Shown here: positions 54,515-61,649 of the stretch, one piece after another | How positions within the stretch are numbered: position 1 is the stretch's first letter | Layout of the letters: the number at the start of each line of letters is the position of its first letter | Assembly: GCF_025486315.1 (NCBI RefSeq) | Contig: NZ_JAOOPY010000019.1 | Location: 31,021 to 95,020, forward strand | Source of the DNA: Variovorax sp. N23 | GTDB taxonomy: Bacteria; Pseudomonadota; Gammaproteobacteria; Burkholderiales; Burkholderiaceae_C | Direction of reading: 5' to 3' | Length of the DNA stretch: 64,000 nucleotides | Translations under genes and position numbers: made by a program | Notes under the pieces: model-generated | The model's database searches: none | What the model saw: only the letters and a program-made list of their open reading frames with translations | Told to the model about the DNA's origin: nothing

Positions 54515-55633
54515 ATGACCCATCCCTCCGCACCCACCAGCGACAGCTGGTATGCGCGCGTCGAAAAAACCAGCCAGACCGACGACGAACGCATCAAGGA
54601 CATCAACGTGCTCCCCCCTCCTGAACATCTGATCCGCTTCTTCCCCATCCGCGGCACAGCCGTGGAGACGCTGATCACCGGCACCCGCCGCAACATCCAC
54701 AACATCATGGCGGGCCATGACGACCGGCTGCTCGTGGTGATGGGGCCCTGCTCGATCCACGACCCCGCCGCCGCGCTGGAATATGCCCGCCGTCTCAAGG
54801 TGCAGCGCGACAAGTACGCCGATTCGCTGGAGATCGTGATGCGCGTGTACTTCGAGAAGCCGCGTACCACCGTCGGCTGGAAGGGACTGATCAACGACCC
54901 GTACCTGGACCAGAGCTTCCGCATCGACGAAGGCCTGCGCATCGCGCGCCAGTTGCTGATCGACATCAACCGCATCGGCCTGCCGGCCGGCAGCGAGTTC
55001 CTCGACGTGATCTCGCCGCAGTACATCGGCGACCTGATCAGCTGGGGCGCGATCGGTGCGCGCACCACCGAAAGCCAGGTGCATCGCGAGCTGGCCTCGG
55101 GCATCTCGGCACCGATCGGCTTCAAGAACGGCACCGACGGCAACATCCGCATCGCGACCGATGCCATCCAGGCGGCGGCGCGCGGCCACCACTTCCTGTC
55201 GGTCCACAAGAACGGCCAGGTCGCGATCGTGCAGACCAACGGCAACAAGGACTGCCATGTGATCCTGCGCGGCGGCAAGGCGCCCAACTACGACGCCGAA
55301 AGCGTGGCGGCCGCCTGCCGCGATCTGGAGGCCGCCAAGCTGCCGCCGACCTTGATGGTCGACTGCAGCCACGCCAACAGTTCCAAACAACACCAGAAGC
55401 AGATCGACGTCGCGCAGGACATCGCGGGTCAGATTGCCAGCGGCAGCCGCAACGTGTTCGGCGTGATGGTCGAGAGCCATCTGAACGCCGGCGCCCAGAA
55501 GTTCACGCCGGGGCAGGACGCGATCGGCGGCCTGGCCTACGGCCAGAGCATCACCGACGCCTGCCTGGGCTGGGACGATTCCACCGCCGTGCTCGACACG
55601 CTGTCGCAGGCGGTGAAACGCCGCCGGGGCTGA
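54515..55633 (+). CDS. aroG: 3-deoxy-7-phosphoheptulonate synthase (class I DAHP synthase)
   Basis: This enzyme condenses phosphoenolpyruvate and erythrose 4-phosphate, the first step of aromatic biosynthesis. The 372-residue class I protein has MGPCSIHDPAAALEYA, YFEKPRTTVGWKG, WGAIGARTTESQVHRELASG, GFKNGTDG and DCSHANSSKQ motifs. Which amino acid inhibits it allosterically cannot be read with confidence, so the symbol marks the family (AroF/G/H). AGGAG precedes the ATG. Transcription is probably controlled by the upstream aromatic leader and terminator. Confidence 0.95.
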   Translation: MTHPSAPTSDSWYARVEKTSQTDDERIKDINVLPPPEHLIRFFPIRGTAVETLITGTRRNIHNIMAGHDDRLLVVMGPCSIHDPAAALEYARRLKVQRDKYADSLEIVMRVYFEKPRTTVGWKGLINDPYLDQSFRIDEGLRIARQLLIDINRIGLPAGSEFLDVISPQYIGDLISWGAIGARTTESQVHRELASGISAPIGFKNGTDGNIRIATDAIQAAARGHHFLSVHKNGQVAIVQTNGNKDCHVILRGGKAPNYDAESVAAACRDLEAAKLPPTLMVDCSHANSSKQHQKQIDVAQDIAGQIASGSRNVFGVMVESHLNAGAQKFTPGQDAIGGLAYGQSITDACLGWDDSTAVLDTLSQAVKRRRG

Positions 55634-55638
55634 TCGCT

Positions 55639-55655
55639 CCGGGCGCGACGCCCGG
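55639..55655. other. 7-bp stem-loop after aroG
   Basis: CCGGGCG and CGCCCGG flank a 3-nt loop 5 bp past the aroG stop, between convergent genes. No T-run follows on either strand, so it is at best a weak or factor-assisted terminator. Confidence 0.4.
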
Positions 55656-55661
55656 CCCGAT

Positions 55662-55688
55662 GCTCAGATTGCTCAGATTGCTCAGATC
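55662..55688. repeat. three tandem 9-bp repeats with in-frame stops
   Basis: GCTCAGATT occurs twice, followed by GCTCAGATC. Read on the minus strand each copy supplies TGA in the same frame, so the DUF985 gene ends with three in-frame stop codons 9 nt apart. Confidence 0.8.
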
Positions 55689-56185
55689 AGGCGGGCGAGT
55701 TCGGGCCAGTGGTGCCGCATGAGCGCGGCTTCCTCGCTGCCCTCGGGCATCAGCGAGAAGTCGGCGAAGTCGAGGCCCGGCCCGACCATGCAGGCCGCCA
55801 GCACGTAGTCGCCGGCGGTGTGCGTGGCGATCGGCTCGGCCGCCTGCCACTGGCCGGCCGGCACCACATGCTGCGGGCGTGTGCCATGCGCATCGACCGG
55901 CCCGAGCCGCGTGTGCGCCGGCGCCGTGCGCAGGGCTGCATCGGCCGTCCACAGCGCGAGCGGCGCGCCTTCCAGATGCACCCACACTTCGTCGGAGCGC
56001 ACGCGGTGCCAGCGGGAATGGTGGCCGGCCTCGAGCAGGAAATAGATACTCGTCAAGGCCGACCGCGGCGGCCGCCCGTCGAAGGGCGTCACGCTGGCTG
56101 CGGAGCGGAACACCTCCGCGTACCAGCCGCCTTCCGGGTGCGGCTGCAATTCGAGCGTCTGGATGAGCTGCTGGACCCGCGTCAT
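55682..56185 (-). CDS. DUF985 family cupin protein
   Basis: The 167-residue protein has the DUF985 cupin signature: LQPHPEGGWYAEVFRS near the start, TSIYFLLEAGHHSRWHRVRSDEVWVHLEG in the middle (candidate metal ligands His/His/Glu), and VGPGLDFADFSLM near the end. DUF985 proteins are small beta-barrels of unclear function. It begins 2 bp after the mpl stop on the same strand and is probably co-transcribed. The longer open frame upstream is out of register with mpl and was not used. Confidence 0.88.
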   Translation of the reverse strand: MTRVQQLIQTLELQPHPEGGWYAEVFRSAASVTPFDGRPPRSALTSIYFLLEAGHHSRWHRVRSDEVWVHLEGAPLALWTADAALRTAPAHTRLGPVDAHGTRPQHVVPAGQWQAAEPIATHTAGDYVLAACMVGPGLDFADFSLMPEGSEEAALMRHHWPELARLI

Positions 56186-56187
56186 GT

Positions 56188-57594
56188 TCAGTCCCGGGCG
56201 CGCAGCGCGGCCAGCAGCTTGTCGTGCACGCCACCGAAGCCACCGTTGCTCATGCAGACGATGTGATCGCCCGCACGCGCCGCCGCCGCGACCTGGGCCA
56301 CCAGCGCTTCGATGGCGTCGACCACGCGGGCCCGGTCGCCCATCGGCGCGAGTGCCGATGCGGCATCCCAGCCCAGGCCGCCGCTGTGGCAGAACGACAG
56401 GTCGGCTGCCTCCAGGCTCCAGGGCAGTTGCGCGGCCATGGTGCCCAGCTTCATGGTGTTGCTGCGCGGCTCGAAGACGGCCATGATGCGGTCGCTGCGA
56501 TGCCCCTCGCCGTCCAGCTTGCGGCGCAGGCCGTCGAGCGTGGTGCGGATGGCGGTGGGGTGGTGCGCGAAGTCGTCGTACACGGTGACCGCACCGCCGT
56601 CGCGCGCCACCGTACCGCGCAGCTCCATGCGCCGGCGCACGTTGCGGAAGCTGCCCAGTGCGGCGGCCGCTTCGGCCGGCGGCACGCCCACATGGTCGGC
56701 GGCGGCGATCGCGGCCAGCGCGTTCATCTGGTTGTGCTCGCCCGACAGGGCCCACTCGACACGGCCGACCGGCGCGCCGCGGTGCAGCACGTCGAAGGCA
56801 TCATGCGTGCCACGGGCCGACCATTCCGTGTCCGGGCCGTCCGTGCCGAAGCGGCTGACTTCGCTCCAGCAGCCCTGGGCCAGCACGCGCCGCAGGCTGT
56901 CTTCCCGCGCATTCACGACCACGCGGCCGGTGCCGGGCACCGTGCGCACCAGGTGATGGAACTGGCGCTCGATGGCGGCGAGGTCGTCGAAGATGTCCGC
57001 GTGGTCGAACTCGAGGTTGTTCAGGATCGCGGTGCGCGGTCGGTAGTGGACGAACTTGCTGCGCTTGTCGAAGAAGGCCGTGTCGTACTCGTCCGCCTCG
57101 ATGACGAAGGCGGGGCCCTGGCCCAGCCGGGCCGAAACGCCGAAGTCGAGCGGCACGCCGCCCACCAAAAAGCCGGGCGCGCGGCCCGCACGTTCCAGCA
57201 CCCACGCCAGCATCGACGTGGTCGTCGTCTTGCCGTGCGTGCCTGCCACCGCCAGCACATGCCGGCCCTGCAACACATGCTCGGCCAGCCATTGCGGGCC
57301 GCTGGTGTAGGGCGCACCCGCGTCGAGGATGGCTTCCATCAACGGGAATTTGGGGGTGCCGTCGGGCAGGCGTGCGCGCGAGACCACGTTGCCGACGACG
57401 AACATGTCGGGCGCCAGCGCCATCTGGTCCGCGTCGAAGCCTTCGATGAGGTCGATGCCCAGCGCGCGCAACTGGTCGCTCATGGGCGGGTAGACGCCGG
57501 CGTCGCAGCCCGTCACCCGGTGGCCGGCTTCGCGCGCCAGTGCGGCGACGCCGCCCATGAAGGTGCCGCAGATGCCGAGGATATGAATGTGCAT
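56188..57594 (-). CDS. mpl: UDP-MurNAc:L-Ala-gamma-D-Glu-meso-DAP ligase
   Basis: Mpl recycles the murein tripeptide by joining it to UDP-MurNAc. The product has 468 residues (E. coli 457). MHIHILGICGTFMGGVAALA at the N-terminus is typical of Mpl rather than MurC. The P-loop is GTHGKTTTT; EADEYDTAFFDKRSKFVHY and YDDFAHHPTAI follow. No Shine-Dalgarno sequence is seen; a TAGAAT element ends 6 nt before the ATG. It heads a unit with the DUF985 gene. Confidence 0.95.
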   Translation of the reverse strand: MHIHILGICGTFMGGVAALAREAGHRVTGCDAGVYPPMSDQLRALGIDLIEGFDADQMALAPDMFVVGNVVSRARLPDGTPKFPLMEAILDAGAPYTSGPQWLAEHVLQGRHVLAVAGTHGKTTTTSMLAWVLERAGRAPGFLVGGVPLDFGVSARLGQGPAFVIEADEYDTAFFDKRSKFVHYRPRTAILNNLEFDHADIFDDLAAIERQFHHLVRTVPGTGRVVVNAREDSLRRVLAQGCWSEVSRFGTDGPDTEWSARGTHDAFDVLHRGAPVGRVEWALSGEHNQMNALAAIAAADHVGVPPAEAAAALGSFRNVRRRMELRGTVARDGGAVTVYDDFAHHPTAIRTTLDGLRRKLDGEGHRSDRIMAVFEPRSNTMKLGTMAAQLPWSLEAADLSFCHSGGLGWDAASALAPMGDRARVVDAIEALVAQVAAAARAGDHIVCMSNGGFGGVHDKLLAALRARD

Positions 57595-57600
57595 CGGTCG

Positions 57601-57606
57601 ATTCTA
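57601..57606 (-). promoter_or_regulatory. -10 element of mpl, 6 nt before its start
   Basis: On the minus strand TAGAAT (5 of 6) ends 6 nt before the mpl ATG (CGACCG between). It is one of two divergent -10 elements 43 bp apart that flank the palindrome TTCCATGGAA (57626-57635). Confidence 0.5.
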
Positions 57607-57649
57607 GGGATGCTCCCCGCCGCGCTTCCATGGAATGCTGCAGTGCGGG

Positions 57650-57655
57650 CAGAAT
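57650..57655 (+). promoter_or_regulatory. -10 element of the unknown gene divergent from mpl
   Basis: CAGAAT ends 6 nt before ATG 57662 with no Shine-Dalgarno sequence, mirroring the mpl promoter on the other strand. Confidence 0.45.
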
Positions 57656-57661
57656 GCCCGG

Positions 57662-58255
57662 ATGGACACGTCGAAGCGCGAAATCGCTGCCGCAGCCGCC
57701 CGCCTCGTGGTCGAGGAGGGGCTGGAGTACGGCCCGGCCAAGCGTCGCGCCCTGCGGGATCTGGGCCTGCCGGCGCGGACGGCGCTGCCGCACAACGACG
57801 AGGTCGAGGCCGAGGTGCGCGACTACATCGCCCTGTTCTGCGCCGACACCCAGCCCAAGGAACTGCACGCACTGCGCCAGCTCGCGCTGGAATGGATGGA
57901 GCGCATGGCCGCCTTCCGGCCGCATGTCGGGGGGGCGGTCTGGCACGGTACGGCGACGCGGCTGTCGGATATCTACATCCAGCTTTTCTGCGACGACTGC
58001 AAATCGGCCGAGATCGCACTCATCGACCACCACGTCGATTACGAGCCGCGCATGGTGACCGGCTTCCACGGCGAGCAGGTCGAGGCGCTGAGCGTCCATG
58101 CGACGAGCCGCGAGCTGGGCGAGGAAATCGGTGTGCACCTGCTGGTGTACGACCTCGACGATCTGCGCGGCGCGCTCAAGCCCGATTCGCAGGGCCGCAC
58201 GCCGCGGGGCGACCTGGCAGCCCTCCGCCGTCTGATGGAAAAGGACGCGGCATGA
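57662..58255 (+). CDS. conserved protein of unknown function
   Basis: I do not recognise a characterised family for this 197-residue soluble protein. The N-terminus is helical with a small helix-turn-helix-like pattern (REIAAAAARLVVEEGLEYGPAKRRALRDLG). The middle has VWHGTATRLSDIYIQLFCDDCKSAEIALIDHHVDY, with charged and Cys residues that could bind metal or nucleotide. The C-terminal part is EIGVHLLVYDLDDLRGAL. The position between mpl and a TlpA-like gene, overlapping the latter by ATGA, suggests an envelope or redox link. A nucleotidyltransferase-like fold is possible but unproven. Confidence 0.75.
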   Translation: MDTSKREIAAAAARLVVEEGLEYGPAKRRALRDLGLPARTALPHNDEVEAEVRDYIALFCADTQPKELHALRQLALEWMERMAAFRPHVGGAVWHGTATRLSDIYIQLFCDDCKSAEIALIDHHVDYEPRMVTGFHGEQVEALSVHATSRELGEEIGVHLLVYDLDDLRGALKPDSQGRTPRGDLAALRRLMEKDAA

Positions 58256-58800
58256 CCGCGTCATCGACGCGCAGGGCGTGGGTGCTAGGCGGCGTTGCCG
58301 CCGCGGCGGGCGTTGCCGGCACGGGCGTGGCCTGGTGGCGCCATGGAGCGCCGACGCAAGCCGCTGGCGAGCAACTCCCCGCCAAGTTCTGGGCCTCTCG
58401 CTTCGAGCAGCCCGACGGCCAATCGCTGCAGATGGCCTCGCTCAAGGGCAAGCCGTTGCTGTTGAACTTCTGGGCGACCTGGTGTCCTCCCTGCGTCGAA
58501 GAATTGCCGATGGTCGATCGCTTCTATCGCGATCAGCAGGCGAATGGTTGGCAAGTGGTAGGCTTGGCCATCGATCGGCCCGAGGCAGTGAAGAAGTTCC
58601 TGGCGCGCACGCCTGTGACTTTTCCCATCGGCATCACCGGGCTCGACGGCACCGAACTGGTCCGTGAACTGGGAAATGCCGGCGGCGGCCTGCCTTTTAC
58701 GTTGGTTTTAGCAGCCAATGGCAGCGTGGCGGCCCGCAAGATGGGTCAGTTGCTGCCTGCCGATCTGGATGCTTGGCAGCGCGCAGAACTTCACAGTTAG
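58252..58800 (+). CDS. TlpA/ResA-like membrane-anchored thioredoxin
   Basis: The 182-residue protein has an N-terminal hydrophobic segment with a twin-Arg (TRRAWVLGGVAAAAGVAGTG), so it is anchored or exported, possibly by Tat. The thioredoxin domain has the active site WCPPC (Cys78, Cys81) and the late cis-Pro loop GGGLPFT. Such proteins reduce periplasmic disulfides, for example in cytochrome c maturation. ATGA overlap with the unknown gene upstream. Its 3' end contains the likely accB promoter. Confidence 0.9.
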   Translation: MTASSTRRAWVLGGVAAAAGVAGTGVAWWRHGAPTQAAGEQLPAKFWASRFEQPDGQSLQMASLKGKPLLLNFWATWCPPCVEELPMVDRFYRDQQANGWQVVGLAIDRPEAVKKFLARTPVTFPIGITGLDGTELVRELGNAGGGLPFTLVLAANGSVAARKMGQLLPADLDAWQRAELHS

Positions 58801-58803
58801 AAT
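58773..58803 (+). promoter_or_regulatory. sigma70-like promoter of accBC
   Basis: TTGGCA (58773-58778, 5 of 6) and TAGAAT (58798-58803, 5 of 6) are spaced by 19 bp across the tlpA-like 3' end. The leader of about 95 nt contains CCGGC-ATA-GCCGG close to the GGAG ribosome site, a possible translational control hairpin. Confidence 0.55.
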
Positions 58804-58904
58804 CTCGCCGATACAACCCGGCACTTGGCGAACGAACGCCGAAATAAGCCGATTTTCAGGTGAGTTCAATCCGGAACGACCGGCATAGCCGGCAATGGAG
58901 TCCC

Positions 58905-59354
58905 ATGGATCTGCGCAAGTTGAAGACACTGATCGATCTGGTGTCTGAGTCGAATATTTCCGAACTGGAAATCACCGAAGCCGAAGGCAAGGTCCGCATC
59001 GTCAAGGCCGGCGAAGCGGCGCCGGTGCAATACGTTCAATCCGTGGCCGCCCCCGCAGTCGCCGCTCCCGCGGCGGCCCCTGCTGCCGCGCCGGCCCCTG
59101 CGGCCGCCCCGGTGGCGACCGGCCACACGGTGAAGTCGCCGATGGTCGGCACCTTCTATCGCTCCTCGAGCCCCGGTGCACCGGCCTTCGTGGAAATCGG
59201 CGCCCAGGTGAAGGAGGGCGAGACGCTCTGCATCATCGAGGCGATGAAGATCCTCAACGAGATCGAGGCCGACAAGTCGGGCACCGTCACCCAGATCCTC
59301 GGCGAGAACGGCCAGGCGGTCGAATACGGCCAACCGCTGTTCATCATTGAGTGA
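58905..59354 (+). CDS. accB: biotin carboxyl carrier protein of acetyl-CoA carboxylase
   Basis: AccB carries biotin on Lys115 in the EAMKILNE motif. The 149-residue protein has a helical N-terminus (1-40), an Ala/Pro linker (about 47-73) and the biotinyl domain with the thumb (VGTFYRSSSPGAPAFVEIGA). It works with AccC (next gene) and AccAD (elsewhere) to make malonyl-CoA. GGAG lies 6 nt before the ATG. Confidence 0.97.
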   Translation: MDLRKLKTLIDLVSESNISELEITEAEGKVRIVKAGEAAPVQYVQSVAAPAVAAPAAAPAAAPAPAAAPVATGHTVKSPMVGTFYRSSSPGAPAFVEIGAQVKEGETLCIIEAMKILNEIEADKSGTVTQILGENGQAVEYGQPLFIIE

Positions 59355-59356
59355 CC

Positions 59357-60706
59357 ATGTTCAAGAAGATCCTGGTTGCCAATCGCGGCGAGATCGCACT
59401 TCGAATCCAACGGGCCTGCAGCGAACTCGGCATCAAGGCCGTGATGGTCTATTCGGAAGCCGACCGTGACGCCAAGTACGTCAAGCTGGCGCAGGAGGCG
59501 GTGTGCATCGGCCCGGCGCCCTCGGCGCAGAGCTATCTCAACATGCCGGCGATCATCTCGGCCGCCGAAGTGACCGACGCCGAGGCCATTCACCCGGGCT
59601 ACGGTTTCCTCAGCGAGAACGCGAACTTCGCCGAACGCGTGGAGCAGAGCGGGTTCCAGTTCATCGGGCCCACGCCGGAGTCGATCCGCATCATGGGCGA
59701 CAAGGTGTCGGCCAAGCAGTCGATGATCAAGGCGGGCGTGCCCTGCGTGCCCGGTTCCGAAGGCGAACTGTCCGACGACGCCGCGACCAACAAGCGCATC
59801 GCGCGCGCCATCGGCTACCCGGTGATCATCAAGGCCGCGGGCGGCGGCGGTGGCCGCGGCATGCGCGTGGTGCACACCGAGGCGGCGCTGGTCAATGCGA
59901 TCCAGATGACCAAGGCGGAAGCCGGCGCGGCCTTCAACAACCCGGCCGTGTACATGGAGAAGTTCCTCCAGAACCCGCGCCACATCGAGATCCAGATCCT
60001 CGCCGACAAGCACAAGAATGCGGTGTACCTGGGCGAGCGCGACTGCTCCATGCAGCGGCGCCACCAGAAGGTGATCGAGGAATCCCCGGCGCCGGGCATC
60101 GCGCGCAAGCTGATCGAGAAGATCGGCGAACGTTGCGTCGCAGCCTGCAAGAAGATCGGCTACCGTGGCGCCGGCACCTTCGAGTTCCTCTACGAGAACG
60201 GCGAGTTCTATTTCATCGAGATGAACACGCGCGTGCAGGTCGAGCACCCGGTGACGGAATTCACCACCGGCATCGACATCGTGAAGACGCAGATCATGGT
60301 GGCTGCGGGCGAGAAGCTCCCGTTCACGCAGCGCCAGATCGAGATGCGTGGCCATTCGATCGAATGCCGCATCAACGCCGAGGACGCCTACAAGTTCACG
60401 CCGTCGCCGGGCCGCATCACGATGTGGCACCCGCCGGGCGGGCCGGGGGTGCGCGTCGATTCGCACGTGTACACGAACTACTTCGTGCCGCCGAACTACG
60501 ACTCGATGATCGGCAAGATCATCGTGCACGGCGACACGCGCGAGCAGGCGATGGCGCGCATGCGCACGGCGCTCAACGAGACCGTGATCGAAGGCATCCA
60601 GACCAACATCCCGCTGCACCGCGAGCTGATGGTCGACGCCAAGTTCATGGCCGGCGGCACCAACATCCACTACCTCGAAGAGTGGCTCGCGGCGCGGGCC
60701 CGGTGA
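59357..60706 (+). CDS. accC: biotin carboxylase subunit of acetyl-CoA carboxylase
   Basis: An ATP-grasp enzyme of 449 residues, the same length as E. coli AccC. MFKKILVANRGEIALRI, the glycine-rich loop KAAGGGGGRGMRVV, EIQILAD and the carboxylation-site EMNTRVQVEHPVTE are conserved. GTG 59351 overlaps the accB stop, but ATG 59357 fits the family N-terminus and was chosen. It is translated with accB as one unit. Confidence 0.97.
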   Translation: MFKKILVANRGEIALRIQRACSELGIKAVMVYSEADRDAKYVKLAQEAVCIGPAPSAQSYLNMPAIISAAEVTDAEAIHPGYGFLSENANFAERVEQSGFQFIGPTPESIRIMGDKVSAKQSMIKAGVPCVPGSEGELSDDAATNKRIARAIGYPVIIKAAGGGGGRGMRVVHTEAALVNAIQMTKAEAGAAFNNPAVYMEKFLQNPRHIEIQILADKHKNAVYLGERDCSMQRRHQKVIEESPAPGIARKLIEKIGERCVAACKKIGYRGAGTFEFLYENGEFYFIEMNTRVQVEHPVTEFTTGIDIVKTQIMVAAGEKLPFTQRQIEMRGHSIECRINAEDAYKFTPSPGRITMWHPPGGPGVRVDSHVYTNYFVPPNYDSMIGKIIVHGDTREQAMARMRTALNETVIEGIQTNIPLHRELMVDAKFMAGGTNIHYLEEWLAARAR

Positions 60707-60712
60707 AGCACC

Positions 60713-61597
60713 GTGTTTGAACTCCGCCTGCTGGCCCCTGAAGCGCGCATCGAAGACCTGAGCGAGGCGCTCGAGGCGCTCGAGGCCTTGAGCGTGTCCG
60801 TCGAAGACGCCGACGCGCAGACCGATGCCGAGCAGGCGCTCTTCGGCGAGCCCGGCATGCCGCCGCCGAAAGACGGCTGGCAGCGCTCGCGCGTGATCGC
60901 GCTGTTCCCCGACGAGCGTGCGGCACGCGAGGCGGCCACCTTGCTGTCGGCGCAGGATTTCTTCGCCGGCTGCGAAGTGGTCGGCGTGGCCGACGTGCCG
61001 GAGCAGGACTGGGTGCGGCTGACGCAGTCGCAGTTCGCGCCGGTCGAGATCACGCCCGAGTTCTGGATCGTGCCGACCTGGCACGAGCCGCCGGCCCAGG
61101 CGCGGCAGACCATCCGCCTCGACCCGGGGCTCGCTTTCGGCACCGGCACCCACCCCACCACGCGCATGTGCCTGCGCTGGATCGCGACGCGGCAGCCCGC
61201 CGCGCCGGCACGGGTGCTCGACTACGGTTGCGGCTCGGGCATCCTGGCGATCGGGGCGGCGAAATTCGGCGCCATGGCCATCGACGCGGTGGACATCGAC
61301 CCTGCGGCGGTCGAGGCCACCCGGCTGAACGCCGACGCCAATGCCGTGCAGTTGAACGCCGGCCTGCCCGATGCGGCCCAGGGCCGCTACGACGTGGTTC
61401 TGGCCAACATCCTGGCCACGCCGCTCAAGGTGCTCGCGCCGTTGCTGTGTGCGCACGTCGCGCCGGGCGGCTCGCTGGTGCTGGCCGGCATCCTCGAGCG
61501 ACAGGCCGACGAACTCAAGAGCGCCTATGCGCCCTATGCGGCGCTCGAGGTGAGCGATACCGAGGACGGCTGGATCCTCATGACGGCGCGCCTGTAG
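60713..61597 (+). CDS. prmA: ribosomal protein L11 methyltransferase
   Basis: PrmA methylates L11 at several positions. The N-terminal L11-recognition domain (1-100) precedes a Rossmann methyltransferase with RLDPGLAFGTGTHPTT, LDYGCGSGILAIGAAKFGA and VLANILATPL. It has 294 residues. The GTG at 60713 follows accC by 6 bp and fits the family start (MFELRLLAPE). accBC-prmA order is common in betaproteobacteria. Confidence 0.96.
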   Translation: MFELRLLAPEARIEDLSEALEALEALSVSVEDADAQTDAEQALFGEPGMPPPKDGWQRSRVIALFPDERAAREAATLLSAQDFFAGCEVVGVADVPEQDWVRLTQSQFAPVEITPEFWIVPTWHEPPAQARQTIRLDPGLAFGTGTHPTTRMCLRWIATRQPAAPARVLDYGCGSGILAIGAAKFGAMAIDAVDIDPAAVEATRLNADANAVQLNAGLPDAAQGRYDVVLANILATPLKVLAPLLCAHVAPGGSLVLAGILERQADELKSAYAPYAALEVSDTEDGWILMTARL

Positions 61598-61634
61598 CCA
61601 CCGCCGGCCCGCCGATCCGGGCAAGGGCCGATCC

Positions 61635-61640
61635 TACAAT
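61635..61640 (+). promoter_or_regulatory. -10 element of the DUF3426 gene
   Basis: TACAAT (5 of 6) ends 9 nt before ATG 61650. The interval CGACGCCTC carries no Shine-Dalgarno sequence, again a near-leaderless arrangement. Confidence 0.45.
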
Positions 61641-61649
61641 CGACGCCTC

